Assembly: GCA_028275825.1 (NCBI GenBank)
Contig: JAPWTX010000013.1
Location: 1 to 42,826 of the forward strand
Source of the DNA: Ignisphaera sp.
Lineage (GTDB): Archaea > Thermoproteota > Thermoprotei_A > Sulfolobales > Ignisphaeraceae
DNA length: 42,826 nucleotides
Direction of reading: 5' to 3'
Shown: positions 1-9,428 of the stretch, one piece after another
Position numbering within the stretch: the stretch's first letter is position 1
Layout: every line of letters begins with the position of its first letter
Made by a program: the position numbers and the translations under genes
The notes under the pieces: model-generated
Database searches by the model: none
Seen by the model: the letters and a program-made list of their open reading frames with translations, nothing else
What the model was told of the DNA's origin: nothing

Positions 1-38
1 GTGCAGAACCCTCGCCATTCATGGCGGGGAGCCGTCAG
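1..38 (+). mobile_element. possible right end of an IS200/IS605-type (tnpB) element, edge of window
   Basis: A near-perfect hairpin (arms CCCTCGCCAT and ATGGCGGGG around a TC loop, positions 10-30) is followed by GGGGAGCCGTCAG. From memory, archaeal tnpB elements end in such a stem followed by a G-rich strand and GTCA; this part also forms the 3' end of the reRNA/omega RNA. The element body would lie left of the window. The stop codon of the next gene lies directly at the inner border. It could instead be a chance terminator-like hairpin. A similar stretch occurs on the minus strand at 11485-11610. Confidence 0.4.
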
Positions 39-1892
39 CTAACTAGGAGGTCTCCAAGGCTTTATACCCCTACTAGCATCTCTCCAAGTTGGAAATAGCT
101 CCCTCTTTCCTGGTAGCATGAAACCTGCCTGATACTCCTCCATAAAATCAGGGTCTAGCATTAGTTCAACAGGTGCAAGTAACTTGGCAACTCTCTCAGC
201 TTCTGCTCTATAATCCTCTGAAAGAAGTGTAAGTATAGCTCCTCCCAATGATCCATTACCTATGTATTCTATTTTTGCACCAGTGAATTCAGGTATCATA
301 CCTATAGTCATAGCGCTATTAAGATTGAGGTAGTTTCCAAAAGCTCCACACACATAAACCCTCTTAACGTCGTATACCGTGATAAGCATCTTCTTAAGCA
401 GAATTGCTATGGCACTGCACACAGAGGATTTAGAGTCTATAATGTTATACAAATCCTCTTCAGTAACAACAATATCTTTTCCTGTACCAGAATCCTCAGC
501 TGGTATAACAACATATTCATATCCCTTTTCCCCTTTTCTGATGTATGAACATCCACAATCTTTATAGAACTTTCCAAATATATCGATTAAGCCATTGACA
601 AAAAGCTGCGCCAAGAGATCTATGTATCCAGAGCCGCATATCCCAATAGGCTTTGCATTGTCTATTGTTCTATAAATAGCCTTACAAGTTTTAGGATCTA
701 TTACAATGCTCTCAACAGCTCCAGCAACAGCTCTAACACCATGTGTCAAGCCCCAGCCCTCAAATGCAGGTCCTGCAGGAGCTGTTGTACCTAAGAACCA
801 GTCTTTACATCCGATAACAACCTCAGTATTCGTACCTATGTCAATGAGTAGCGCTGGCTCTTTAGAAAAGTTTAGTCCAGATGTTATCACGTCCCCCACC
901 ACATCACCACCAAGAAATCTACCAGCACATGGAAGCACATATACATCAGCATTTCTATTCACATTAAGCCCAATGTCACGTGTCTCTAGCCAATATGGAG
1001 TTCTTGGTACATCTGCCCTCTCTTTAAAGGACTTTATCAAGGGGTATGGATTGAGCCCTACGAAAAGATACGTCATTGCAGTATTGCCGGCTACTGTAAC
1101 CATATACACATCTTCTCTCGATACCTTACACCTCTTGCACAACACATCAACGACTGTATTTATTGTATCAACAACTACTTTCTGCAGCTCCTTTAAACCA
1201 TCTTTTCTATCGAGAGCAAACCTAATTCTAGAAATTATGTCTTCGCCATACATTAGCTGCTTATTGAATTCAGAAGCGGTATCTAAAACCCTACCCTTAG
1301 CAATATCTACTAAAGCTACAGCAACTTTTGTTGTGCCAATGTCTACGGCTAATCCGTAAAGCCCTTTCTCATCTTCACTAACATCCACCACCCTTCTCCT
1401 AGCATCATTTAATATGGCAAAAACTTTTTGCACATCTCTCTTCATAAATTCAGAAAGCTTCTCCAAAACACTTGTACCAGGACTATACTTAGAAAACACA
1501 TTATTTATGTCATGTAATGAAAAAGCCTCCCACCTAACAAGAGACCTAGGCCTAACACTCGGTAATGCCACAGATGACTGTAGCTTTGGCCTTCCTATTT
1601 GGCTTTCAATAGGAACTTCGATTACAACATTCTCTACAATACGCGTTAAGCAAGCCAATGCATAACCTTTTGCAACCTCTTCAGGCTTTATCAAATCACT
1701 TTTTCTAGTCTCAACCCTGCCTCTCCTCACAATAACCCTACACTTCCCACAAAGCCCCTTGCCCCCGCAAACACTCCTAATACCAACGCCACACCTAATC
1801 GCAGCTTCAAGAATCGTTGTACCTTTAACTACCTCTGTAGACACGTTGTGAGGCAAAAAATGTACAATATGCTTAGAACCTTCTTCGCTCAT
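39..1892 (-). CDS. RACo-like ASKHA ferredoxin protein, reductive activator of the corrinoid protein
   Basis: Predicted ATP-driven activator that returns inactive Co(II) corrinoid of the CdhDE protein to Co(I). An N-terminal plant-type [2Fe-2S] domain shows C42, C48, C51 and C81 in the CGGKGLCGKC setting. A linker follows, and from about residue 175 comes the ASKHA (DUF4445) ATPase with GLAVDIGTTKVAVALVD, a second phosphate loop LLIDIGTNTEVVIG and GICGSGYIDLLAQL. At 617 residues it is a normal size for bacterial RACo. It lies 121 bases downstream of cdhE on the same strand and probably has its own promoter (A/T-rich 1935-1990). The start has GGTGA 10 bases upstream. The last residues adjoin the putative insertion element at 1-38, so the C-terminal tail may not be original. 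The activator family is clear; the CdhDE partner is inferred from context. Confidence 0.88.
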   Translation of the reverse strand: MSEEGSKHIVHFLPHNVSTEVVKGTTILEAAIRCGVGIRSVCGGKGLCGKCRVIVRRGRVETRKSDLIKPEEVAKGYALACLTRIVENVVIEVPIESQIGRPKLQSSVALPSVRPRSLVRWEAFSLHDINNVFSKYSPGTSVLEKLSEFMKRDVQKVFAILNDARRRVVDVSEDEKGLYGLAVDIGTTKVAVALVDIAKGRVLDTASEFNKQLMYGEDIISRIRFALDRKDGLKELQKVVVDTINTVVDVLCKRCKVSREDVYMVTVAGNTAMTYLFVGLNPYPLIKSFKERADVPRTPYWLETRDIGLNVNRNADVYVLPCAGRFLGGDVVGDVITSGLNFSKEPALLIDIGTNTEVVIGCKDWFLGTTAPAGPAFEGWGLTHGVRAVAGAVESIVIDPKTCKAIYRTIDNAKPIGICGSGYIDLLAQLFVNGLIDIFGKFYKDCGCSYIRKGEKGYEYVVIPAEDSGTGKDIVVTEEDLYNIIDSKSSVCSAIAILLKKMLITVYDVKRVYVCGAFGNYLNLNSAMTIGMIPEFTGAKIEYIGNGSLGGAILTLLSEDYRAEAERVAKLLAPVELMLDPDFMEEYQAGFMLPGKRELFPTWRDASRGIKPWRPPS

Positions 1893-2013
1893 GAAACTGC
1901 TATCACCAGATATTTTATGCTATTATTAAGATGAGCTGAAAATAGGAGTGGAATAAACATATCTTTTTGATAAACTAATCTTTTTAATAAATGCTTGCAC
2001 TATTGTCATATTT

Positions 2014-3459
2014 TCATGCCCCTTCCATGAGCTCTTTAATCTTCTCTGGAGACCAATTCTTATCTAGCCACTTCCCAATTTCTGAAGAGTCCATAGGACC
2101 TACTAACACCCTCCATTTTGAAGCATCCTCTATTTCTCCAGAAACCCTCGCTGCTTTACCAGGTATTATTAGAATTCTATGTTTCACCTTTTTATCTAGC
2201 CCCGTAGATTTAATGGTTTCAGCAACATTATCCCCTGTAAACTTTCTACCCGCTACAGCAACATCTACAGCAAGTCCTTCCGTATCTACAACTAAAAGCC
2301 ATGCATCTATCTTAGCCTTTTCAGCATCGCTTAAGACTATAGAGTATGTTAAAGCATAGTTTGTAGTTACGAGAACAGGGCTCATCTCACTAGGCTTTCC
2401 AACCTCTCTCAGGCCAGGTGGTACTGAAACAGGTTTTCTAGGATCTGTATACAGTTGAAATCTCCACATAACCTGAGGTAGTAGAACCCAGCCATCTAGA
2501 GAATGCATAACTATTAGATCTGCATAGCGAGTCATGAGAATTGTTGCTAATACTGCCTCCCACCACATCACATCCTTTGGATCACCACTTATCTGAGTCC
2601 ATACAGAAATAGGTGTGGCTATCAATGGATAGCCTGTGTACCTCCAAAGATCATAGGTAGCCTTGTATCTAAGCCATGAAAAAGCCTTGATTGTAAATGA
2701 AAGTCCTCCAGAGCCCACAAAACAGCCTGGATCTAGAGCCAATTCCTTTAAACCCATATCTTCAGATAGGGTCTTAGCTAATGAGACAAGCATATCAAGA
2801 TCGCCAGGAGCTGTAACAGCAAGTGGTACATCAAATCTCTTCGCAATTTCCGCCATTTCTCTCCAGTTATCCCTTGTAGCAGCATAGATTAGAGGTCTAT
2901 GGTGAGGTGGGTTAAGAACATTTAGCGCAGCCTCTATTACTGTTGGATTCGTTGAACAGAGGATTAGAGGCAGGGAACTGTTTTCAGCTACTATGGAAAC
3001 AGCTCTTGCAAACTGCTTTGGATCATTAGTTACAGATCTGATGGCAATAGCATCTAGTTTCAGCTTTTGACCTACATATTCGTATTCAAAACCCTCAATA
3101 ATCTTAACTCTTTTGACAAGGGCATCTCTCTCCATAGAGTCATCTACATCAATAGCTATTGCTGTTGGATTATGATACCTTAGCTCATGTCTGTAAAGAA
3201 CATATTTACCACCAATCTTAACAATCTTTTTGGGGCTCTTTAACATCACTTCCTTAACAGGGGGTAGAAGAAGTTCTCTTAGCTTCTCATAATTCTCTCT
3301 ATACTTCTCTTCAACAATTGGAGGACAGTCCTCTATCCTAATATCTAAGCTTGCAAGCCTTACTGCAAAAGCCATGCAATTTGCTTCTCCACACTTTCCA
3401 CAGTTTGTTTTTGGCAAGAGCTGATATATTTGAATTGGTGTTGGCGGTCTCCAAGGCAT
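2014..3459 (-). CDS. cdhE: CODH/ACS gamma subunit, corrinoid/iron-sulfur protein large subunit
   Basis: Large subunit of the corrinoid iron-sulfur protein, which takes the methyl group from methyl-tetrahydromethanopterin and delivers it to the A cluster of CdhC. The N-terminus carries the [4Fe-4S] motif with C20, C23, C28 and C45 (TNCGKCGEANC), then a TIM-barrel and a C-terminal cobamide-binding domain. Length of 481 residues is usual. The ATG follows directly on the stop of cdhD (3460), so the two are translationally coupled. It is the last gene of the cdhC-cdhD-cdhE set. Confidence 0.95.
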   Translation of the reverse strand: MPWRPPTPIQIYQLLPKTNCGKCGEANCMAFAVRLASLDIRIEDCPPIVEEKYRENYEKLRELLLPPVKEVMLKSPKKIVKIGGKYVLYRHELRYHNPTAIAIDVDDSMERDALVKRVKIIEGFEYEYVGQKLKLDAIAIRSVTNDPKQFARAVSIVAENSSLPLILCSTNPTVIEAALNVLNPPHHRPLIYAATRDNWREMAEIAKRFDVPLAVTAPGDLDMLVSLAKTLSEDMGLKELALDPGCFVGSGGLSFTIKAFSWLRYKATYDLWRYTGYPLIATPISVWTQISGDPKDVMWWEAVLATILMTRYADLIVMHSLDGWVLLPQVMWRFQLYTDPRKPVSVPPGLREVGKPSEMSPVLVTTNYALTYSIVLSDAEKAKIDAWLLVVDTEGLAVDVAVAGRKFTGDNVAETIKSTGLDKKVKHRILIIPGKAARVSGEIEDASKWRVLVGPMDSSEIGKWLDKNWSPEKIKELMEGA

Positions 3460-4782
3460 TTAAATCACCGGCAGGGCTCTTGACAACCAGTCCAAAGCTT
3501 TTTCAGGTTCATTGGGCTTGGGTTCAGAGAATAAGTACTCCCTAATAGTCTTCATAATCTTTACTGAAAGTGGGTGTACAAGCATATAGTAATCAGCCCC
3601 TGCTAAAAGGCATATAAGGCTGGTAAGAGTTTCCCAAAGAGGTCCTCTAATTTCCTTAGGCCCCCAGTAAGGATCCATTGTTATCCAAGCCTCTCTAGCA
3701 CCCCAAGCATTTGCAGCTCCAACGTTGAATGGGTGCTGAAGCAGCTCATTGCCTAATAGAGCTGAGAGCCTAGCTCTCTCCATAGCTGTAAAGCCATATT
3801 CTGTGCCATAGCCTATACCACCTATATTCAGATCCAGTATTATTCTATTCTTTGGTATCCATTCATATGTTTTTCTATTTATTTGCTCAGCTTTATCGAG
3901 ATCCATGGGTGAGAAGTTTATGACAGTGGCATTTGCCTTGGCTATATATGGACATACATCCTCTAATTTCATGTCAAGGTTCAGGCTGTTCAGAACAATT
4001 CCTTCTGATGGAAAAGTTTCAACAACTCTCCTAAATACCTTAACATCTTTCTCTGGATTTCCTGATCCACCTACAACTATAGGTACCCTAACCGCTTGAA
4101 GAATTGAATCAACAGTCTTCACAGCCTCCTCCGGTGATGCATCTTTAAATGTAGGGTCTGTACTTACAAGGTGAATATCTATAGCCTCAGCACCATACTT
4201 CTCAATCCATATTTTAGCCCATTCAACTGGGTTATCGAGAGCATCTCCAAATGCTAGTCTTACAGCTCTCGGTAAGCCTATTTTAATATCAAAGACATCT
4301 CCTCCAAATGCTGGTGGATTCGGTGGGCTGTATCCTGCTAGATAGTAGTAAGCAGGCATGGTATGTCCTCCTATTACAATAATTCTTTCCCTTGTCCCAC
4401 CTTCACTCCTAGAAGCTCCAAGCTTTACCTCAACCACCCTACCACTAAATTGAGGCCTTGGCTCTTCAAATACTACTTTAGATAGTTCAACAACCTTCTT
4501 AGCTACAACTTCAACAGCTTTTGCAACTTCGTAAGCAGCTTTAACCTCAGGCTTAGCCTCTGCAACTGCTTTAGGTGGTGTGACAACAATTGGTATAGGT
4601 AGCTGTTGAGGTATTTGCCCAATAAGTCTTATTTCAAGTTCGTCAGACTCTATTTCAACATTGTAAAGCTCTACAACACCCTTCTCCAATGCCTCTGCAA
4701 TTTTAGCAAGCAAACTATATACAGAGGCTTCTTGCCTCGCCTTCATCTCATCGTTATCTCTCTTAGAATCCTCACTACTCAC
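3460..4782 (-). CDS. cdhD: CODH/ACS delta subunit, corrinoid/iron-sulfur protein small subunit
   Basis: Small TIM-barrel subunit that pairs with CdhE to form the methyl-carrying corrinoid protein. The core reads as a typical CdhD (for example DIKIGLPRAVRLAFGD, DIHLVSTDP, VPIVVGGSGNPEKD). About the first 120 residues form a charged, V/A/E-rich extension with the segment LIGQIPQQLPIP, as in methanogen CdhD. The start is GTG and overlaps the TGA of cdhC by four bases (GTGA), and its stop abuts cdhE. Length is 440 residues. Confidence 0.95.
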   Translation of the reverse strand: MSSEDSKRDNDEMKARQEASVYSLLAKIAEALEKGVVELYNVEIESDELEIRLIGQIPQQLPIPIVVTPPKAVAEAKPEVKAAYEVAKAVEVVAKKVVELSKVVFEEPRPQFSGRVVEVKLGASRSEGGTRERIIVIGGHTMPAYYYLAGYSPPNPPAFGGDVFDIKIGLPRAVRLAFGDALDNPVEWAKIWIEKYGAEAIDIHLVSTDPTFKDASPEEAVKTVDSILQAVRVPIVVGGSGNPEKDVKVFRRVVETFPSEGIVLNSLNLDMKLEDVCPYIAKANATVINFSPMDLDKAEQINRKTYEWIPKNRIILDLNIGGIGYGTEYGFTAMERARLSALLGNELLQHPFNVGAANAWGAREAWITMDPYWGPKEIRGPLWETLTSLICLLAGADYYMLVHPLSVKIMKTIREYLFSEPKPNEPEKALDWLSRALPVI

Positions 4783-6407
4783 TTACCTTCACCAATACTG
4801 CCCCTCTTGATAACAACTTTTTCAGCACGTATCTTAACACCCTTAAACACAAGTGTTACAGTTGATTGTTGTGTTGCTTGCTGTTGTTGAAGTAGTGGTA
4901 CTGGTATTGTAACTGATACCGTTATACCTCCAGCTGTTTGTGTAGAAATCGATGCTTGTTGTGGTGCTGTAGCTACTGTAACAACTTGGGGTTGTGCAAC
5001 TGGTTGCGGAGCTTGAGGCTGTGATGGGGCTGGTGGTGGTATTATAGAGGGTGCTTTTTCCTCAGCCTTTGCCTCTTTCTTTTCCTCAGCCTTCTCCTTT
5101 TCCTTCAACTTCTGCACTATTGGGTGGTTTTTCTCTAGTAGGAACTTCTTCAACTCTTCAACAGATGAGGCTTCTTTCTCAGTAGCAATTTTATCTCTGA
5201 GTTCAGGTGGTATAGCATCTGATATTCTCTGCTTAAGTTCTAAAGGCATCCATACAATCCTTGTCCAACCCCCATCAGCTTGAAACAGCTTCTTGCTTCT
5301 TAAATAGAGAAGCCCTATTCCTTGAAATCCAGGCACTTGCTTGCCTCCACCAACAGTATCTGCAATTTGACTAAATCTAAGCCCAATTGGTGTAGTACCT
5401 GCAAACCCCCTGTGCACAAGGCCTACAGCATCGAGCTCTGGGATGTAAAATGTTGCTATTTCAAAACATCCACATATTGTTGGCGGATAATCGAATAATG
5501 AATACAGCTTTACTCTCTGAATCGCTCCATTAGAGAGCTTCCTAACAGCTTCATTTGCCCCCTCATACTCACCCCCTATGGGATCCAATAGCCTACCTTT
5601 TGGAACAGTCTGTATGGGGCCCTTAGGGTCTATCTTAGCGGCAATTCTTGCATCAAGCCATGATATAGCACCACAAGCAGAAGGCCTTTCAGGAGTAATT
5701 ATGCAGACATGTGTCGGTGCAAAGGATTGACATAGTTTACATGAGTAAAACTCATCAACATCTTCATCTCTTAGACCAAGGGCTCTACGATCTCTCTCCT
5801 CATAGATTTTCAAAGCCTGGGGGTGGAGAAGTTCAACAACCCTGGGATCAGTAATTAACACTATTCTCAATTTCTCAATTATTGGAAACGCTGATTTAAA
5901 TAGCCTGTAGAGTACTGTACCTATGTACTTAAATGAGGTAAGACCTTTTTGAACAGCTCTCTTACTTATCCTAAGCCATATATCGTACCTCTGATTGAGA
6001 TGCATATATCCCTGAATATAGTTACTGAACTCATGGATTCTCCTCTCAAGAACGCCTTCGCCCTCGGACTCCAGCCCTCTACCCGCAGCCTCTATTATAA
6101 CTGCATATGGAATACTAGAACCCTCTTTAAGCTCAGGTATATCAGGGCCTATAAGAATTATCTTACCATCTTCTATTTCCTCAAGTCTTTTAATTCTAAA
6201 TAACTCAAACTTGAACTTAACCTTAGGACCCCCAAGCTCAACATACATTTCAGGTCCTCTAACTCGCTGCCCTTCATACTGAGGCCCAACATCAACAGGT
6301 ATGTCGGCAAAAGCACCTTTTTGAGGTGCTGGAAGAACATCAAATACCTGTATCTTGGCGTCTTCAGGAAGTTTTACAGGTTCTAATAACGTAATGCTAA
6401 TAGACAT
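4779..6407 (-). CDS. cdhC: CODH/ACS beta subunit, acetyl-CoA synthase
   Basis: Joins methyl, CO and CoA to acetyl-CoA at the Ni-Ni-[4Fe-4S] A cluster. All six ligand cysteines are present: C223, C226, C235, C245, then C312 and C314 in the CGC motif that holds the distal nickel. Their spacing (3, 9, 10, 67, 2) is the one I recall for methanogen CdhC. As in archaea, the bacterial N-terminal CODH-binding domain is absent. Residues about 415-515 are a charged and then P/Q/A-rich low-complexity linker, ending in a short domain TVTLVFKGVKIRAEKVVIK like that at the end of methanogen CdhC. A 99-base gap with a TATA-like box separates it from cdhB, so cdhCDE may have an internal promoter. Confidence 0.96.
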   Translation of the reverse strand: MSISITLLEPVKLPEDAKIQVFDVLPAPQKGAFADIPVDVGPQYEGQRVRGPEMYVELGGPKVKFKFELFRIKRLEEIEDGKIILIGPDIPELKEGSSIPYAVIIEAAGRGLESEGEGVLERRIHEFSNYIQGYMHLNQRYDIWLRISKRAVQKGLTSFKYIGTVLYRLFKSAFPIIEKLRIVLITDPRVVELLHPQALKIYEERDRRALGLRDEDVDEFYSCKLCQSFAPTHVCIITPERPSACGAISWLDARIAAKIDPKGPIQTVPKGRLLDPIGGEYEGANEAVRKLSNGAIQRVKLYSLFDYPPTICGCFEIATFYIPELDAVGLVHRGFAGTTPIGLRFSQIADTVGGGKQVPGFQGIGLLYLRSKKLFQADGGWTRIVWMPLELKQRISDAIPPELRDKIATEKEASSVEELKKFLLEKNHPIVQKLKEKEKAEEKKEAKAEEKAPSIIPPPAPSQPQAPQPVAQPQVVTVATAPQQASISTQTAGGITVSVTIPVPLLQQQQATQQSTVTLVFKGVKIRAEKVVIKRGSIGEGK

Positions 6408-6464
6408 GGCCTTTCACATCAATTTTAATTATTGCTTCTAGTAGTATCGATATATAGATAGAAG

Positions 6465-6482
6465 TATATGTTTTAAAATGCT
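6465..6482 (-). promoter_or_regulatory. TATA-like element in front of cdhC
   Basis: On the minus strand the gap between cdhB and cdhC holds CATTTTAAAAC about 63-72 bases before the cdhC ATG, allowing a leader of roughly 40 bases. The gap itself is A/T-rich. This suggests a second transcription start inside the CODH/ACS locus. It rests on base composition and spacing only. Confidence 0.4.
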
Positions 6483-6506
6483 TAGTGTGCACATATACTT
6501 TCAAAT

Positions 6507-7031
6507 TTATGCACCTTTTTTTAGCATTTCCTCTAAGCTACATATATTCTTGTACCATAGTGAAAGAGGTAGTGATGCCAGGGTCCATGTAGCATTTGGC
6601 TGTGCATAGGGCTCTAAAGTCAATGTCTTCACATTTGGTGCATAATGCTTTAGATAGTTTAGAATAAGCCACTCATATGCATAAGGGTAGCCTATAAATA
6701 TAGCTAACTCTGCACCCTTTTTAGGAATTTTTTGTGCAAGTTCAAGGGGAAACGCAACTTCATAGTTCTTAACATTTTTTGCATCAAGAACCTTTACGAT
6801 AGTAGGCGAAGATGTGGGTATCCATGCCCCCAAACTCAGTGCTACTGATATTATCCTATCTATGAGATCTGGCGATGTGAGCTCACTTAACCTCGTTATT
6901 TGTGAGCCTATTGCAAACAATTTACTCTTAAATCTCTTGACAATGTCAAGAACATGCTTGATATCTGTAATCACTGATGCCTTTATTGGACCGGGAGGTA
7001 TATCTCCATAAAGCCAGTATTCCAAAGTCAT
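6507..7031 (-). CDS. cdhB: CODH/ACS epsilon subunit
   Basis: Small DHS-fold subunit (174 residues) that in archaea binds CdhA to form the CO dehydrogenase component; it has no metal motif and is thought to help electron transfer. It is recognised by family-like sequence (PGPIKASVITD near the start, LAIFIGYPYAYEWLI, LTLEPYAQPNATWTL) and by its place directly after cdhA, whose TAA overlaps its ATG by one base (TAATG). The subunit is specific to archaeal-type complexes, which separates this locus from bacterial ACS operons. Confidence 0.9.
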   Translation of the reverse strand: MTLEYWLYGDIPPGPIKASVITDIKHVLDIVKRFKSKLFAIGSQITRLSELTSPDLIDRIISVALSLGAWIPTSSPTIVKVLDAKNVKNYEVAFPLELAQKIPKKGAELAIFIGYPYAYEWLILNYLKHYAPNVKTLTLEPYAQPNATWTLASLPLSLWYKNICSLEEMLKKGA

Positions 7032-9421
7032 TAACTACCCCCTTGCCTCCTCCTCTTATATATTTCAATGATATCCTCAATTATTGTGGGATTTGAGGTA
7101 ACAGGCTTTTCCTTCCACCCAACTTCCTTAAGGTATTTCAAAACCTCATCCCTATACGGTACAGGTACATCTCCCTCAGTTCTTATGTATAGATCTATAT
7201 CTGGTGGCAGCTTATCTTCTCCATAGAACCTTTTATACAAGGATATATAGTTTGTGAGCTTTATCGCTCTACCCTGTGGGGTATCTGCAGGTCTCATGCA
7301 TAGCTTAGGTATCATAATCATTGCCTCTTCCTTAGACTCTGCAGCATAGAATAGATGGGCAGGAGCAGGCCCTAGCCACACTTTCTCACCAGTTACAGCA
7401 TCATAACCATACCACACGCCATCGTTTCCCATATCTCCTAACAACATTCTCCTATACTTCATGCCGTGGGGACCCACAATAACTGGTACACCTAGTCTCC
7501 AAAAACCAGAGGCTATAGAAGCGGCTTTCTGGCTCATAGCACCCCATGCAACTCCTACAGCTCCAACCCTATTCAATATGTAATCAGCTATCTCAGCATA
7601 ATTTGCTCTCAGCGGCAACTTAGCAAATATGTTTGCAATCTTTATTGCAGCTCCAGCTATATGAGAATTTGCTACACAGGAACCTACATTAACAAGACCA
7701 CCTGCTTCAAAAGCTCCAGAGAACTCTTCATAAGGTGTCTGCCCCTCTTCATTCTTATACATCGCTATAGCCATGGCTGAGCATCCCGATGCTGTAACTA
7801 TGTATCTTCTTGAAGCAAATTCCCTCACCATTTCAGCTACATCTTGAGCCCCATCGGGCCAATTAGCACAGCCAACAAATGCTATAACACCGGGTATTGT
7901 GCCCAGCACAATGTCCCTGCCAACAGCTCTAATTTCTGTATCCTGTATTGGTCCTCTCCCAGCTCTACATCTATATCTCTCATTCACCATAGCATCTCTA
8001 GATGCTGCTAAAATTAGTGTCAATATAGGTATGTTTACGGGGCACACATACTCACATCTCCTACAAGCAAAGCACCTGCTGTAGAGAGACCTCAAAAGCG
8101 AGACATCTCCTTTTGCTGCTTTTTGCAAGGCTGCTGATATTGGTAGGTTCTGTGGGCAACTTCTTTCACAATTCCTGCACCCTGTGCACTTCTTTGCATA
8201 TTCAATAACTGTTTTCTCATCAAATAAACTCCACTTATACTTTGCTCTTAGTGGTGATAATCTCAAAGCTGTTTTGACAGCTACTTCAGCAAGTCTTTCC
8301 TCATCTAATATAATAGCTCCTGGTATCTTGCCTGAAACCAGCTCCTCTACAACGTTATCTGGGGAGGCATAGGTTCTATCTGGGAGACCTCTCAAAGCCT
8401 TGTCCGAAGCAGCTAAAACCACAGCACCTATCTTCCTAGCCTCCTCAACGATGTTTGTATATATGCACTGCTCATCAATAACAATTACATCGGGCACTCC
8501 AGTACCTACAAACCTTAGTTGCCATGATATTGGTCCAACAATTTTAGCCCTCTTCTTTTCATAACGTGCAAGATCTTGTGCCGTGCAACAAAGTCCTACA
8601 ACCTCTACTTTATCCCTCTGCTGAGTTTCCTCAAGGTAATCTATTATAGCAGCTGATGGCAAAACATTGTGGCCTATAACAAGAATCACAGGTTTTGAAG
8701 AATCCACAGTGCCGATGCCCAAATCTACTAAAGGAGCCTCAGGGTCAGCCTTGGGAAAGCCTAAGGTTACCACCTGAACAACATCAGCTACCTCCATTGC
8801 TACATGATCTAGCATACCAAGGTGTAAAACCTTTGATTCATAGTCTATCCAATCACCTTCTTGACCTGTGTGAACACTTGCAATGGTTTGAACTATTTGC
8901 CTTTCAACATACTCTAAAACAATTTTCAGATCTCTTAAAGTTCTTGGCTTAACTCCTGTTACTAGCCTCGTTATAGGCATTTCCACATAAACCTCGCCTC
9001 CGAGGTCTATAGGCCAGTCTTCACCAAACCTCTCAATTAGTTTATCCAGCAATTCTCTAGCATGGCTTTCATGAGTTGAAGCCCCTATTGCTGTGAGTAG
9101 AGTAACTAACCTTGATTGTTGCTCTGAAAGATTTAGTCCACAGGAACCCCTCTTACCTCTGGACAAGTCACATCTACCATATGTGCAGAGACAGCAAAGG
9201 TCACAATATGGTAGATAAAGTGGTTTGTATCTGCTTAGCAATGCATGATCCCACTTCCTGAGGGTGATTATAGAGGGAAATGGTGTTGGTCCTGGAGGCT
9301 CCTCCCACTCCTCAACAACATAGCCAATACTTATATCAAGCCCTTTAACTTCAGCAATGCTGCTCTTTAGCTCCTCAAGTCTTACCCTCACATCCTTAAA
9401 AGGTACAGACAATATGTGCAC
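7031..9421 (-). CDS. cdhA: CODH/ACS alpha subunit, Ni-Fe carbon monoxide dehydrogenase
   Basis: Catalytic CO dehydrogenase of the archaeal complex, interconverting CO2 and CO at the Ni-4Fe-5S C cluster. Cysteines C73, C76, C77, C79, C84 and C94 form the B/D cluster region. Two ferredoxin-type sets (KCTGCRNCERSCP and RCFACRRCEYVCP) match the extra E and F clusters known only from archaeal CdhA. Later cysteines in CCTAQDL, DEQCIYT, GSCVANSH and SGCSAMAIAMY supply C-cluster ligands. Length of 796 residues is typical. It lies seven bases from cooC and is coupled to cdhB. Confidence 0.96.
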   Translation of the reverse strand: MHILSVPFKDVRVRLEELKSSIAEVKGLDISIGYVVEEWEEPPGPTPFPSIITLRKWDHALLSRYKPLYLPYCDLCCLCTYGRCDLSRGKRGSCGLNLSEQQSRLVTLLTAIGASTHESHARELLDKLIERFGEDWPIDLGGEVYVEMPITRLVTGVKPRTLRDLKIVLEYVERQIVQTIASVHTGQEGDWIDYESKVLHLGMLDHVAMEVADVVQVVTLGFPKADPEAPLVDLGIGTVDSSKPVILVIGHNVLPSAAIIDYLEETQQRDKVEVVGLCCTAQDLARYEKKRAKIVGPISWQLRFVGTGVPDVIVIDEQCIYTNIVEEARKIGAVVLAASDKALRGLPDRTYASPDNVVEELVSGKIPGAIILDEERLAEVAVKTALRLSPLRAKYKWSLFDEKTVIEYAKKCTGCRNCERSCPQNLPISAALQKAAKGDVSLLRSLYSRCFACRRCEYVCPVNIPILTLILAASRDAMVNERYRCRAGRGPIQDTEIRAVGRDIVLGTIPGVIAFVGCANWPDGAQDVAEMVREFASRRYIVTASGCSAMAIAMYKNEEGQTPYEEFSGAFEAGGLVNVGSCVANSHIAGAAIKIANIFAKLPLRANYAEIADYILNRVGAVGVAWGAMSQKAASIASGFWRLGVPVIVGPHGMKYRRMLLGDMGNDGVWYGYDAVTGEKVWLGPAPAHLFYAAESKEEAMIMIPKLCMRPADTPQGRAIKLTNYISLYKRFYGEDKLPPDIDLYIRTEGDVPVPYRDEVLKYLKEVGWKEKPVTSNPTIIEDIIEIYKRRRQGGS

Positions 9422-9428
9422 CTAAAGC

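Noticed and set aside
706-1359. 217-codon frame on the plus strand
   Set aside because: It lies wholly inside the RACo-like gene on the other strand and has a Ser/Thr/Pro-rich composition typical of an antisense shadow.
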